Source: WHSP01 sp040905505
GTDB taxonomy: Bacteria > Gemmatimonadota > Gemmatimonadetes > Longimicrobiales > Longimicrobiaceae
Assembly (NCBI GenBank): GCA_040905505.1
Contig: JBBDRL010000103.1
Location: forward strand, 10,925 to 74,924
Direction: 5' to 3'
Length of the DNA stretch: 64,000 nucleotides
The notes under the pieces are model-generated. The model was not told where the DNA came from. It saw only the letters and a list, made by a program, of their open reading frames with translations, and searched no databases. Made by a program: the position numbers and the translations under genes. This document shows positions 53,084 to 61,541 of the stretch, piece after piece. Position 1 is the stretch's first letter, and each line of letters begins with the position of its first letter.

Positions 53084-55807
53084 ATGTATACCACTTCTCG
53101 TCTGATACTGGCGGCGATTCCCCTGCTCCTGGTCCCGATCGCCGCGCCGGCCCAGAACGGCACTGCGTCCTCCGATCCGAACGCTCCGCCGGCCGCCGAG
53201 GCGGGTCGGCGCGACGGCCCCGTCCAGATTGACGGGCGACTGGACGAAGATGCCTGGCAGGGGGCGGTACCGATCACGCACTTCCGCCAGTACGAGCCGG
53301 ACGAAGGTGCGCCGGCGTCGCTCCCGACGGAAGTGCGCGTGCTGTACGACGATCAGGCGTTGTACATCGCCGCGCGGATGACCCAGCCGGACGGCGTGGT
53401 CGCGCCGCTGGCGAGGCGGGACCAGTTAGTGGACGCGAGCGGGAACAACGGCTCGTTCAACTCGCTTACGACCGACAAGCTCGTCGTCTCCTTCGACCCG
53501 TACCACAATCATCTGGACAACGTGCTGTTCGAGGTGAACCCGGCGGGTGTCAGGGGTGACCAATACAACGGCGACAGCTCGTGGGATCCGATCTGGGAAG
53601 CGGCGGCGAGCGTGGATGCGGAGGGTTGGAGCGCCGAGATGCGCATCCCCCTGAGCCAGCTCCGTTTCTCGCCCGACGAGACCCAGACGTGGGGAATGCA
53701 GATCTGGCGCTACATCGACGCCCGCAACGAGCGCGACATGTGGTCGTTCTGGAGCCAGACCACACAGGGCGGGCCGGCGTTCTTCGGGGAGCTGCGAGGC
53801 CTGGCGATGGCAAAGCAGCCCCGGCAACTGGAAGTGCTGCCGTACCTGGTGACCGGCAGCACGCTCCGGGACCAGAGCTCGACCGATCCTTACCTGGAGA
53901 GCCGCGAATTCCGCTTGGGCGTCGGCGGAGACCTGAAGTATCTCCTCACCTCGAACCTTACGCTGGACGCGACCTTCAACCCCGATTTCGGCCAGGTGGA
54001 AGTCGACCCGGCTACGCTGAACCTCAGCGCCTTCGAGACCTTCTACGAGGAGAAGCGTCCGTTCTTCGTCGCCGGCGCGAGCGCGTTTCGCTTCGGCCGC
54101 AACCGCTGCATGTTCTGCACGCAGGGTGGTGGCGTGAGCGCGTTCTACTCCCGTCGGATCGGCCGTTCGCCGCAGCTGCTCGGCGGCCTCGACGATATCT
54201 CCAGCTACGCCGACTCGCCGGAGAACACGTCGATCCTGGCGGCGGCGAAGGTCACGGGCAGGACGCAGGACGGGTACACGGTCGGCGTGTTGAACGCGGT
54301 CACGGGTGAGGAGAGCGCGCGCTATTTGCCGGAAGAAGGAGGGGCCGAGCAGACGCAGGTCGTCGAACCGTTCACCAACTACTTCGTCGCGCGCGTCAAC
54401 AAGGATTTCGGCGACGGCTCCAGCACGTTCGGCGGCATAGTCACCTCCACGCTGCGGCAGACGAACGATCCCATGGTGCGGGACCGCCTGCGCGGGCACG
54501 CCGAAGCCGTCGGGTTCGACTGGTACCATAGCTGGAGCCGCCGGGATTACTCCTGGATGGGGACCACCCTCTTCTCGAACGTCGGCGGCACCTCCGAAGC
54601 GATCGCCCGCACCATGCAGTCGAGCGCCCGCTACTTCCAGCGCCCGGACCGGCGGGTGACGGGGGACGGCCTTTTCGATACCCGCTACGACGCATCGTCG
54701 ACATCGCTCCAGGGCTACGGAATGTACACGCGGGTGGGGAAGGACGGCGGCGGCCGGTTACGCTGGGAGGCGATGTCCGCGGTCCAGAGCCCCGGGCTCG
54801 AGGTGAACGACCTCGCCTTCCAGAACCGCGCGGATTACCTGTGGTTCAACGCGAATGTCGGCGGCAACTGGACGACCCCGACGAGCTGGTACCGCAACGT
54901 CTTCAACTCGATCGGCGGGTCGACCCGCTACAACTTCGATGGCGACCGGCTCGGAGCGACGTTCCAGGCGTTCTACGGCATGCAGTTCCTCAACTACTGG
55001 AACCTGCGAACCTTCGTCATCCACGAGACCGACGCGTACGACGATCGACTCACGCGGGGCGGCCCGGTGGTGCGGTCCAGTGGCGCGACGATCGGGAACT
55101 TCGGCCTCTCGACCGACGCCCGCTCCCCCGTCGTCCTCGACCTTCAGGTCGAGGGCGCGCTCGGCAACCACGGCGACCGGCGGTCGCTGACACTGCGACC
55201 CGGCATGGCGATCAAGCCGTCGCCAAACGTCTTCGTCCAGCTCTCACCCAGCTACTCGTTTTCGGAGAACGTCGCGCAGTACGTCACCCGCGCCAGCGAC
55301 CCGACGGCGACGGCGTTCTACGGCGAGCGATATGTCTTCGCGTTCCTCGAGAGCCGAACACTCTCACTGGAGACGCGCTTGAATGCGACGTTCACCCCGA
55401 ACCTCACGCTGCAACTGTACGCTCAGCCATTCATCGCAACCGGCGACTACTCGCGCTTTCGCGAATTCGCGGCCCCGCGGTCGATCGAGAAGCTCGACTA
55501 TGGTAGCGACATCGGCGCCATTTCCTATGACGAGAGTGCCGAAGAGTACGACGTCGATCCGGACGCCGCGGGGCCGGCGCAGTCGTTCACCTTCGACAAT
55601 CCGGACTTCACCCGCCGGTCAGTCCGCGGCACGGCTGTGCTCCGCTGGGAGTACCGGCCCGGTTCCACGCTGTTCTTCGTGTGGACGCAGGACCGCTCGG
55701 GCTCCGACGGCGTCGCCGCCTTCGATACCGGCGCCGCCCGGTCGCTCTTCCTGGACGATCGCGCTACGAACGTGTTCCAGATCAAGGCGACCTACTGGAT
55801 CGGGTGA
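53084..55807 (+). CDS. CBM9-like / DUF5916 outer-membrane barrel protein
   Basis: 907 residues with signal peptide (LILAAIPLLLVPIAAPAQ). Residues ~45-240 form a CBM9-like domain (IDGRLDEDAWQGAVPITHFR, VRVLYDDQALYIAARM, LVVSFDPYHNHLDNVLFEVN). The rest is a DUF5916 beta barrel (LTLDATFNPDFGQVEVDP, FYEEKRPFFVAG, a Cys pair in RNRCMFC) ending with Trp-Ile-Gly, as in outer-membrane barrels. The role is probably sugar or peptide binding or uptake at the surface. A strong hairpin follows. Confidence 0.92.
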   Translation: MYTTSRLILAAIPLLLVPIAAPAQNGTASSDPNAPPAAEAGRRDGPVQIDGRLDEDAWQGAVPITHFRQYEPDEGAPASLPTEVRVLYDDQALYIAARMTQPDGVVAPLARRDQLVDASGNNGSFNSLTTDKLVVSFDPYHNHLDNVLFEVNPAGVRGDQYNGDSSWDPIWEAAASVDAEGWSAEMRIPLSQLRFSPDETQTWGMQIWRYIDARNERDMWSFWSQTTQGGPAFFGELRGLAMAKQPRQLEVLPYLVTGSTLRDQSSTDPYLESREFRLGVGGDLKYLLTSNLTLDATFNPDFGQVEVDPATLNLSAFETFYEEKRPFFVAGASAFRFGRNRCMFCTQGGGVSAFYSRRIGRSPQLLGGLDDISSYADSPENTSILAAAKVTGRTQDGYTVGVLNAVTGEESARYLPEEGGAEQTQVVEPFTNYFVARVNKDFGDGSSTFGGIVTSTLRQTNDPMVRDRLRGHAEAVGFDWYHSWSRRDYSWMGTTLFSNVGGTSEAIARTMQSSARYFQRPDRRVTGDGLFDTRYDASSTSLQGYGMYTRVGKDGGGRLRWEAMSAVQSPGLEVNDLAFQNRADYLWFNANVGGNWTTPTSWYRNVFNSIGGSTRYNFDGDRLGATFQAFYGMQFLNYWNLRTFVIHETDAYDDRLTRGGPVVRSSGATIGNFGLSTDARSPVVLDLQVEGALGNHGDRRSLTLRPGMAIKPSPNVFVQLSPSYSFSENVAQYVTRASDPTATAFYGERYVFAFLESRTLSLETRLNATFTPNLTLQLYAQPFIATGDYSRFREFAAPRSIEKLDYGSDIGAISYDESAEEYDVDPDAAGPAQSFTFDNPDFTRRSVRGTAVLRWEYRPGSTLFFVWTQDRSGSDGVAAFDTGAARSLFLDDRATNVFQIKATYWIG

Positions 55808-55836
55808 TCCTTTCCTCGGCTTCGTAGCAAGCCAGT

Positions 55837-55873
55837 GGACCCGCGACTCGACCTAACCGCGAGTCGCGGGTCC
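55837..55873 (+). terminator. Hairpin after the DUF5916 gene
   Basis: Perfect 14-bp stem (GGACCCGCGACTCG / CGAGTCGCGGGTCC) with a 9-nt loop, 30 nt after the stop. No U tract, so function is likely but not certain. Confidence 0.6.
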
Positions 55874-56124
55874 TCTGCGTCGGCCTCCCTGTGTGCTTCG
55901 CGCAACTCGCTGTCGGCTGCGCCCGGCCCGCCCTGGTGGGGGTCGGGGATCGATGGCGGCGATCCAGGAATATCAGACGTTTACGGGCGGAGGCGGCGCA
56001 CCCGTGAGGTGACGCCGCAGGACGTCGGGGCGGACCTATAGTATTGATATGGCGAGAGATATGGCATAGAGATCGCAACGGCAAAGCGCGTCATACCTGC
56101 TCCACAACATCGCCAGAAGTTCAG

Positions 56125-56778
56125 ATGAAGTCGTTCCAACTGAAAATCGTCGTCGCCGCCGCTCTCCTTGTCGCGGGATGTAGCGACAGGGACCCCGCGG
56201 CGCCACTCGGTCCGACTGGGTCGGTGCCGCCGACTCACGACGACGTCTGGACCTCCGGACCGCCCGCGTGGTCGATCCAGCCGAACATGGATCTCTCGGG
56301 CGTCGTCCCCTGCGGTCCCGCCCACGATGCGGAGCTACGATACGAAGGCGAACCGATCGGGACAGTCCGGATGATGAACGACGAGACAGCCCTCTACGTC
56401 ACCTACCGGACCTCGGACGAGTGGTTCATCTCGAATACCCTGCTGTCCCTGTCACCAACCACGTACGGCATCTACACGGACGCGACGGGCCGGGCGAGCC
56501 CTTGGGCCTTCTCGCGGCAGGAGGAGCAGTGGCCGGTGGTGCAGGAGCACACGACGGTGATCCCCTACTCCGAATACAGTGTCAGCGCCGGCGAGGACCT
56601 GACGATCGTCGCTGTGGCCGGCCTGGTCCATCGTCAGTCACTCGTGGAGCCATCCCAATCTCCAGAACCTGTCGGAGGCCGACCTCGAGCGGGAGCTCGT
56701 CGACAGCAAGGAGTGGATCGAGGATCACGGATACCGCGGCAGCAACATCTTCATCGTCCCGTTCCACAGTTGGGGTGA
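56125..56778 (+). CDS. Lipoprotein N-terminal part joined to unrelated sequence
   Basis: From the ATG at 56125 a lipoprotein signal (FQLKIVVAAALLVAGC) leads into a beta-rich domain (LRYEGEPIGTVRMMNDETAL, SLSPTTYGIYTDATGRASP, EYSVSAGEDLTIVA). At about 56615 protein-like sequence stops: the remaining frame is Arg/Pro-rich and antisense to sense with the next reading frame, which encodes a deacetylase end. So only residues 1 to ~163 are credible. A deletion, recombination or assembly error has joined two genes. Confidence 0.7.
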   Translation: MKSFQLKIVVAAALLVAGCSDRDPAAPLGPTGSVPPTHDDVWTSGPPAWSIQPNMDLSGVVPCGPAHDAELRYEGEPIGTVRMMNDETALYVTYRTSDEWFISNTLLSLSPTTYGIYTDATGRASPWAFSRQEEQWPVVQEHTTVIPYSEYSVSAGEDLTIVAVAGLVHRQSLVEPSQSPEPVGGRPRAGARRQQGVDRGSRIPRQQHLHRPVPQLG

Positions 56779-56910
56779 ACGCGAAAAGGACGCGATCCGG
56801 CGGCACTACGAGGTGGCGCGCGGCTACACCGTCAACCAGTTCTGGCCTGACAGCATGATGGTCTGGCCGGCGCCCGACGCCTACAACATCACCGGATACG
56901 AGCCGGAGTA

Positions 56911-56965
56911 CGCGCCATTCACGACCTCGAACGGGCGCAACAAGGTGCGCGCATACCTGGAGCGG
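56911..56965. repeat. 55-bp contig-end overlap, left copy
   Basis: Identical to 57066-57120 on the other side of the N run. An exact 55-bp match equals a common assembler k-mer size. Confidence 0.95.
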
Positions 56966-57065
56966 NNNNNNNNNNNNNNNNNNNNNNNNNNNNNNNNNNN
57001 NNNNNNNNNNNNNNNNNNNNNNNNNNNNNNNNNNNNNNNNNNNNNNNNNNNNNNNNNNNNNNNNN
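56966..57065. other. Assembly gap, 100 N, probably artificial
   Basis: Exactly 100 N between two contig ends that share 55 identical bases. The contigs most likely overlap, giving a real gap of minus 55. Confidence 0.97.
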
Positions 57066-57120
57066 CGCGCCATTCACGACCTCGAACGGGCGCAACAAGG
57101 TGCGCGCATACCTGGAGCGG
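57066..57120. repeat. 55-bp contig-end overlap, right copy
   Basis: Identical to 56911-56965; see the gap between them. Confidence 0.95.
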
Positions 57121-57364
57121 GCGACGCGCGAGGGGCGGTTCGTGGACTTCTTCTTCCACAGGATTCGCCCGGAGCAGGCGGAGGGATTTCGGGAGCTGGC
57201 GGCGGTGTTCGCCGACTTCGCAAGCGTGATCCGGCCGTACCACGAGCTCTTTCCCTGACGCCCACGCTCGCCCGGGTGGCGTCTCGAGATTCGGAAAGCT
57301 TGCCGCCAGCGCCCCGGATGCGGATCTTTGACGATCCTCATCTCGCCTGACCCGGAGGCAACGA

Positions 57365-58027
57365 ATGGATCGCAAGCTCGTCTGGAGTGGACTGGCGTTC
57401 GTAGGCGGAGTCGCCCTTCTCCTCCTCGGTTCGCCGAGCGCAGCCTCGGCTCACGTATGCATGGACTTCCCGCTATCGAGGGTCGGAGCCGAGTGCGTCC
57501 CGCGATCACCTCAGAAGGTCGGGCCGTGTCCCGTCCCACGCGGCGCGGACGCCAACGTCTTCCGCCCGGGTCAGAGCATCACCGTGCGCCTGCGCGAAAC
57601 GATCGATCATCCGAGTCACTACCGCATCGCCTTCGATCCCGACGGGGAACGCTTTCGGGACCCGGAAGCGGTCGACGACACGGAGAATGATTATCCCTAC
57701 GTCCTCCTCGACGGAATCCCCGACGACGAGGCAGCCATCCAGGAAGTGGAAATCACCTTTCCTGAAGTGGTGACCGAGGACGGTACGCTGCAATTGATCC
57801 AGGTGATGCACGACAAGGGTGGGAACGGGTTCGGCGGGGCGAGCGGTGGGGCCGACGACAACGACGATATCTACTATAGCTGCGCCGACATCGCGCTGCG
57901 GGCAGAGACCGCAGAGGCGGGTGGTCAGCGAGGTTCCCGGCTGCCACTGCCGGTGATTGCGGTGCTGCTGGGCCTGAGTCTCTGGGGCGTCGGGACGAAT
58001 CGGGCCGCCGAGGTGAATCAATTGTGA
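57365..58027 (+). CDS. LPMO-like (SCE4755-type) exported protein
   Basis: 220 residues. The signal peptide ends ASA, leaving His as first residue of the mature protein (HVCMDFPLSR), the key feature of copper histidine-brace monooxygenases. A later candidate ligand is in IQVMHDKGGNG. Paired cysteines (CMDF, ECVP, GPCP, YSCAD) would form disulphides. A C-terminal hydrophobic segment (LPLPVIAVLLGLSLWGVG) anchors it in a membrane. The layout resembles NCBI's SCE4755 family of polysaccharide-monooxygenase-like proteins; activity is unproven. Confidence 0.75.
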   Translation: MDRKLVWSGLAFVGGVALLLLGSPSAASAHVCMDFPLSRVGAECVPRSPQKVGPCPVPRGADANVFRPGQSITVRLRETIDHPSHYRIAFDPDGERFRDPEAVDDTENDYPYVLLDGIPDDEAAIQEVEITFPEVVTEDGTLQLIQVMHDKGGNGFGGASGGADDNDDIYYSCADIALRAETAEAGGQRGSRLPLPVIAVLLGLSLWGVGTNRAAEVNQL

Positions 58028-58430
58028 TGTCGGCCAGACGGTAACGCGCGCCGCGCCGGTCTCAGGCGCGGCGCGCACGGCGGTCTGTTCGTTGGCATGC
58101 GGTGCAGAGGCGTTGGCCGCCGCGTGGCCGCTGAGTGACGTTGTGCCCCGGTAGCTTTGCAGCAGGTTTGGCTTCCACGAGCGTCCGGCATCACCTCGCT
58201 GCGCGTGCTCATCCGTCCGGACCTCACCCGCGATGCGCTGTACTCCTGCCGCAGACTTTCGACGACGTCCCGACATCTTCAGAGCGACGGCGCTGGAAGC
58301 GGAAAGACGGCTACGCGCTGGTCGGAACGGGCGCCCGCGCGCGAGTCGTGCAGCGGACCGCTCCCCTGCGCCAATAATTACGACGGCCTCGGAAGCTCCT
58401 GACAATGTCAGACGCTTTCGAGGCCGGTCA

Positions 58431-58469
58431 GCTCCTGCGGTAGGACCTACGACCCTCTGATTAACAGCC
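58431..58469 (-). tRNA. 3' fragment of tRNA-Asn (pseudo-tRNA, att-like)
   Basis: On the minus strand: anticodon loop CTGTTAAT (GTT), 3' anticodon strand, variable region AGGGTC, a T arm GTAGG/CCTAC and the acceptor 3' strand CCGCAGGAG. The T loop is deleted (GTAGGTCCTAC in place of GTAGG-loop-CCTAC) and there is no 5' half. This is what remains when an island integrates at a tRNA 3' end and displaces the old end. Confidence 0.7.
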
Positions 58470-58766
58470 GGGTCACGCGGGGCGGGGAAGGCGGCAAAAT
58501 GGCGTGAAACCTCGATGTTCCGGAAGAGCCCTGCCGGAGTTTTGAGGGGGGAAAGGCGGGTTTGGGGGGTGAACCTATCCCAGAAGTTATCCCACCTCGC
58601 GTGTGTGGCGCGGCGGTTTCCCTTCGCACGACCACGCGGTGCGACGGTCGGCCTGACGCGCTGGAACTCCTTCGATAGCGCACGCACGGGCAGGCGTTCT
58701 CCGCCCATTTTCCGGCGCACGTCGAGCCGGGGTGGACACCTGCCTCTCAAATACCCCAAAGGAGGA

Positions 58767-58810
58767 GATAAGGGGGCGTCGAACCTGCGGCGATTCGACG
58801 CTCCCTTATC
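58767..58810 (+). promoter_or_regulatory. 17-bp hairpin in the leader of the island sigma gene
   Basis: GATAAGGGGGCGTCGAA and TTCGACGCTCCCTTATC pair over 17 positions with one G-T wobble and a 10-nt loop. AAAGGAGGA precedes it. It is 103 nt before the sigma-like gene and may be an attenuator or protein-binding RNA. Confidence 0.6.
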
Positions 58811-58913
58811 CTGCCCGTGTGTCCTGTCGTCGCGCTCGGACGGAGCCCATTAGACACCGTCCGTCAGCCGGCAAACTGGACATACAGGCTTCACCTCAGT
58901 TCGGAGGAGCTCC

Positions 58914-59711
58914 ATGGACGCGCACCAGAAGACGCCACCGGCTGCCCAGGAAACACCCGACGACTCGCGCTTGCTGCGAGGCATAGGTATGGGCGACTCA
59001 GACTCTCTCCAAGCGTTTTTTTTCCGGTGGCATAATCGCTTTCGGCTGGTGGCATTAGGCATTCTTCGGAACCAGGATGACGCGGAGGACGCAGCCTCCG
59101 ATGCGCTTCTCCGGGTGCATCAACTCGCCTCCGCCGGCAGCTTTCCGCATCGTCCGGAGGACGCGACCCGCTGGATTGTGAGAGTGGCGCGAAACTGTGC
59201 CTTCCGGCAGCGTAGTGAGCGACCGACTGTCCACGGCGAGTGGATCGAGCGTCTCCCTGCACGCGACCAGACCGTTGAAGGCGATTCTGATCCTGAGGAG
59301 GATGATGCGCGACAGACCGCGATTGCGAGAGCCCTCCCGCAGCTGCCGCGCAAAACGCGACGCGCGGTTCGGATGTACTTCGTTGATGGCTTATCCTGCG
59401 CCGAAATCGCCGAGCGCCAGGGAGGCACAGCTGCCGGAGCACGTAGCCGGGTGGAGAGGGGAACCCTTCAAGTCGTGGCGATCACGCACAGTCGGCGCCG
59501 TGGTAGCCAAAAAGCAGAGCACGCGGATAACCTCTCGCCTCAAGAGCGAGCTCATATCCGCAATACCGCCGCTATCCTTCGGGCGCATGCTCCACACCTC
59601 GGTACTCGCGCTGTCGCAGCGGAGGTGTGCAGGCGGACCGGGATCTTCATTCTACCTGAGTCCTCATCGGCATCCCTTCTCATGGATCTGCACCAAAGGA
59701 GGACCGGATGA
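58914..59711 (+). CDS. ECF-like sigma factor with novel C-terminal domain
   Basis: 265 residues from the ATG at 58914 with GGAGGAGCTCC. Sigma-2 is at about 35-105 (FRLVALGILRNQDDAEDAAS, LLRVHQL) and sigma-4 at about 138-185 (LPQLPRKTRRAVRMYFVDGL, SCAEIAERQGGTAAGARSRV). The last ~60 residues are extra: residues 207-260 (LSPQERAHIRNTAAILRAHA..AAEVCRRTGIFI) resemble residues 175-228 of the next protein. The gene overlaps that one by four bases (ATGA). It is probably a regulator of the island. Confidence 0.78.
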   Translation: MDAHQKTPPAAQETPDDSRLLRGIGMGDSDSLQAFFFRWHNRFRLVALGILRNQDDAEDAASDALLRVHQLASAGSFPHRPEDATRWIVRVARNCAFRQRSERPTVHGEWIERLPARDQTVEGDSDPEEDDARQTAIARALPQLPRKTRRAVRMYFVDGLSCAEIAERQGGTAAGARSRVERGTLQVVAITHSRRRGSQKAEHADNLSPQERAHIRNTAAILRAHAPHLGTRAVAAEVCRRTGIFILPESSSASLLMDLHQRRTG

Positions 59712-60712
59712 AATCTCGAGCCATTTTCCCTGCCGCTCCTCCCGTCTCTCCACTGGCCGAGGGCGTGCTGATGTTTGAGGAGTCGGACCCGGATGCTTGC
59801 GCGCTCCTGCTGCCGTTCGACGGCGAACTGACGCCTGACAGAGTCGAAGTCCGGGCACGCAGAAAATTTCCTGAACTGTCGCCCAGGGAGCGTGAAGAGC
59901 TCGTCTCACAGGCGGTAGCGATTCAGGACATCGTCGTAGCGGAGGTAGCGGCTCGTGGCGGGCTGCTGCCCGGAAGGATCGCAGCGCAGACGGTATCGGG
60001 GGAAGAGAAAGTTCGGCGCTGGACGATGCTTGCGGAGGCGTTGGAACTAGACCCCGGAATGACGGCTTCCACAGGGCTCGAGCTGCTGAACGCAGAAGGA
60101 GGGGTACCCGTGGCGGATGGCACCTTTCACAACGGGTATTGGCGACAGGCACTCGAGCGCCTTCCATCTCAGGTCCGACAACTACGTGAGGAAATGACGG
60201 CACGTCGTCCAGGCAACGGAAAGCTCAATCTCCCCTCGAGTCAGCGGGCTCAGGTAATTCAACTAGTCGCGGTGATCAAACGGGATCAACCGGGGTGGCA
60301 CCGCGGCCAGATAATGGATGAAGTGAGGAAGCGTACGCCATTCCAGTTTCAGGATCCGGTCGCATTCGGGCGCAACTACGTGGACGCTACGGAGCCTGCG
60401 CCCGCCGAAGCAACGATGCAGGTGGAGCCCGTTCAATCCGAGGTGAATCCGGAGGAAACACCCATAAAGGGCTCCCGGCATGCCAGCGCATTCTCGGACC
60501 AAGAAATACGGGAGAACGAAGGACTCGAGAGTCCGTTTCACGCGCTACTCGCCGTTGCCGATCCACTCGTGCCGGCGGAGCTAGCGCGGACGGATGACGG
60601 GCGGGTTCAGATTGGTCTCAATCTTCAGCCGATGGATGCTGCCCGGTGTTACCGGCTGATGAGTCTGATCTATGCCGAGATGGAGACGATGGAGCTCGAG
60701 AGCGCGAGGTAA
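59708..60712 (+). CDS. Unknown island protein sharing a domain with the sigma factor
   Basis: 334 residues, co-translated with the sigma gene. No family recognised. Residues 175-228 (LPSSQRAQVIQLVAVIKRDQ, EVRKRTPFQFQ) align with the sigma factor's C-terminal tail: S-x-Q-RA-x3, A-x-I/L-R/K, EV-x-x-RT at the same spacing. The N-terminal ~120 residues are acidic and helical (ELSPREREELVSQAVAIQDI). The C-terminal ~60 form another helical segment (LNLQPMDAARCYRLMSLIYA). No membrane segment. It may bind the sigma factor or the same ligand. Confidence 0.7.
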   Translation: MKSRAIFPAAPPVSPLAEGVLMFEESDPDACALLLPFDGELTPDRVEVRARRKFPELSPREREELVSQAVAIQDIVVAEVAARGGLLPGRIAAQTVSGEEKVRRWTMLAEALELDPGMTASTGLELLNAEGGVPVADGTFHNGYWRQALERLPSQVRQLREEMTARRPGNGKLNLPSSQRAQVIQLVAVIKRDQPGWHRGQIMDEVRKRTPFQFQDPVAFGRNYVDATEPAPAEATMQVEPVQSEVNPEETPIKGSRHASAFSDQEIRENEGLESPFHALLAVADPLVPAELARTDDGRVQIGLNLQPMDAARCYRLMSLIYAEMETMELESAR

Positions 60713-60748
60713 TCGGAGCGGGTACCGTCGCAATGGATCAACATGGGA

Positions 60749-60774
60749 GAGGGGGCGCGCCAGCGCGCCCCCTC
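60749..60774 (+). terminator. GC hairpin after the sigma-partner gene
   Basis: A perfect 12-bp stem GAGGGGGCGCGC / GCGCGCCCCCTC; little T follows, so it may be a processing or pausing element as well as a terminator. Confidence 0.65.
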
Positions 60775-60894
60775 TACTAAAGGGAGGCGGCAATTCGTCG
60801 CAAAAAAGTGGGGTTGAGTACCTCAGGCAAAAATCTGAACGGCTCTAAGAATTCACGCGACGATACCGGCGATTCGGAAGGGCCACTGAAAGGC

Positions 60895-60923
60895 TTGACG
60901 AGCGCGCATCTGGCGAGTACCGT
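60895..60923 (+). promoter_or_regulatory. Promoter upstream of the MazF-like/SecB-like genes
   Basis: TTGACG (60895-60900), 17-bp spacer, TACCGT (60918-60923). Start near 60930, about 130 nt before the first gene. Confidence 0.5.
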
Positions 60924-61058
60924 GTGGCCGTGAGGCACAAAGCAATCTTTTCCTGCCAAACTCCCCTTATCAAGGGGATCGTCACCACCCACCATCGTCT
61001 CCTCACCGGGCATGCTACGTGCTCCGGCTAGTTTTGGCGTGCCCGCCCGTGTGCGGAC

Positions 61059-61508
61059 GTGCCCCCCACGGAGCCCCGGCTGGGGCGGGAACCACTTGAG
61101 GATCTGGTCGCGGCGATTCTTCACAGGCTTGCACGGAGACCAGATCCGCTGCCAGGTGAGGTATGGTGGGTGAGTAACGCCGTGCTGAAGATCCTGGATC
61201 CGAACACCACGGAGCACCCGATTCTAGTGGTTGGAGGACCGAACCAGAATCGAGGCCCGGTAGCTGTGGCTCCCGGAACTCGCCACCAGAGGGATGATAT
61301 TCAAAATCGCCTGTTTTCGGTTGACCCTGTCGATATTCAAGAGGGAACTGGGGGAGGGGGAACGCTCGAGGGTACTACTTACTTTCTGATCAATCAGCCG
61401 ATTCGAATACAGCAGCAGCACCTGCGAAGGAAGGTCGGCAGGCTCCGCGAACCGATCTATCAGGCGTTCCGGACTAAGCTGGCCGCGATTCGTCGCCTTG
61501 GCACGTAG
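61059..61508 (+). CDS. MazF/PemK-like small protein (tentative)
   Basis: 149 residues from a GTG at 61059; no ribosome site is visible and a later start is possible. The order of elements fits the PemK/MazF barrel: PGEVWWVSN, then HPILVVGGPNQN, then GPVAVAPGTR, then TYFLINQPIRIQQQHLRRKV-GRL and a final helix (REPIYQAFRTKLAAI). MazF-type toxins cut RNA. Sequence similarity is weak and key catalytic residues cannot be assigned by eye. Confidence 0.5.
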   Translation: MPPTEPRLGREPLEDLVAAILHRLARRPDPLPGEVWWVSNAVLKILDPNTTEHPILVVGGPNQNRGPVAVAPGTRHQRDDIQNRLFSVDPVDIQEGTGGGGTLEGTTYFLINQPIRIQQQHLRRKVGRLREPIYQAFRTKLAAIRRLGT

Positions 61509-61541
61509 GAACTCAAACGTTTCCAGGGTTTAATAGAAGAC

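Larger units (their letters stand above)
56603..57258 (+). pseudogene. C-terminal half of a polysaccharide deacetylase (NodB-type), gap inside
   Basis: In the +2 frame, SIVSHSWSHPNLQNLSEADL, then a helix ending DHGYRGSNIFIVPFHSWGER is the second half of a NodB deacetylase domain (the H-x3-H zinc motif is SHSWSH). The N-terminal half with the catalytic Asp is missing. The frame runs into the N gap at 56966. Because the flanks overlap by 55 bp, removing the gap and one copy restores an open frame to the TGA at 57258, ending IRPYHELFP. Confidence 0.75.
58028..58913. other. Island boundary region without genes
   Basis: 886 bases with no credible reading frame. It contains the tRNA-Asn 3' fragment (58431-58469) and a large hairpin (58767-58810). 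Gene style changes across it, from exported chromosomal proteins on the left to unfamiliar genes on the right. Confidence 0.6.
60713..61058. other. Intergenic region before the MazF-like gene
   Basis: 346 bases holding the terminator at 60749-60774 and the promoter at 60895-60923. An open frame on the minus strand (to 61217) shows no family character and overlaps the real gene. Confidence 0.55.

Noticed and set aside
60777..61217. 146-codon minus-strand frame
   Set aside because: Overlaps the MazF-like gene, no ribosome site, no family character.
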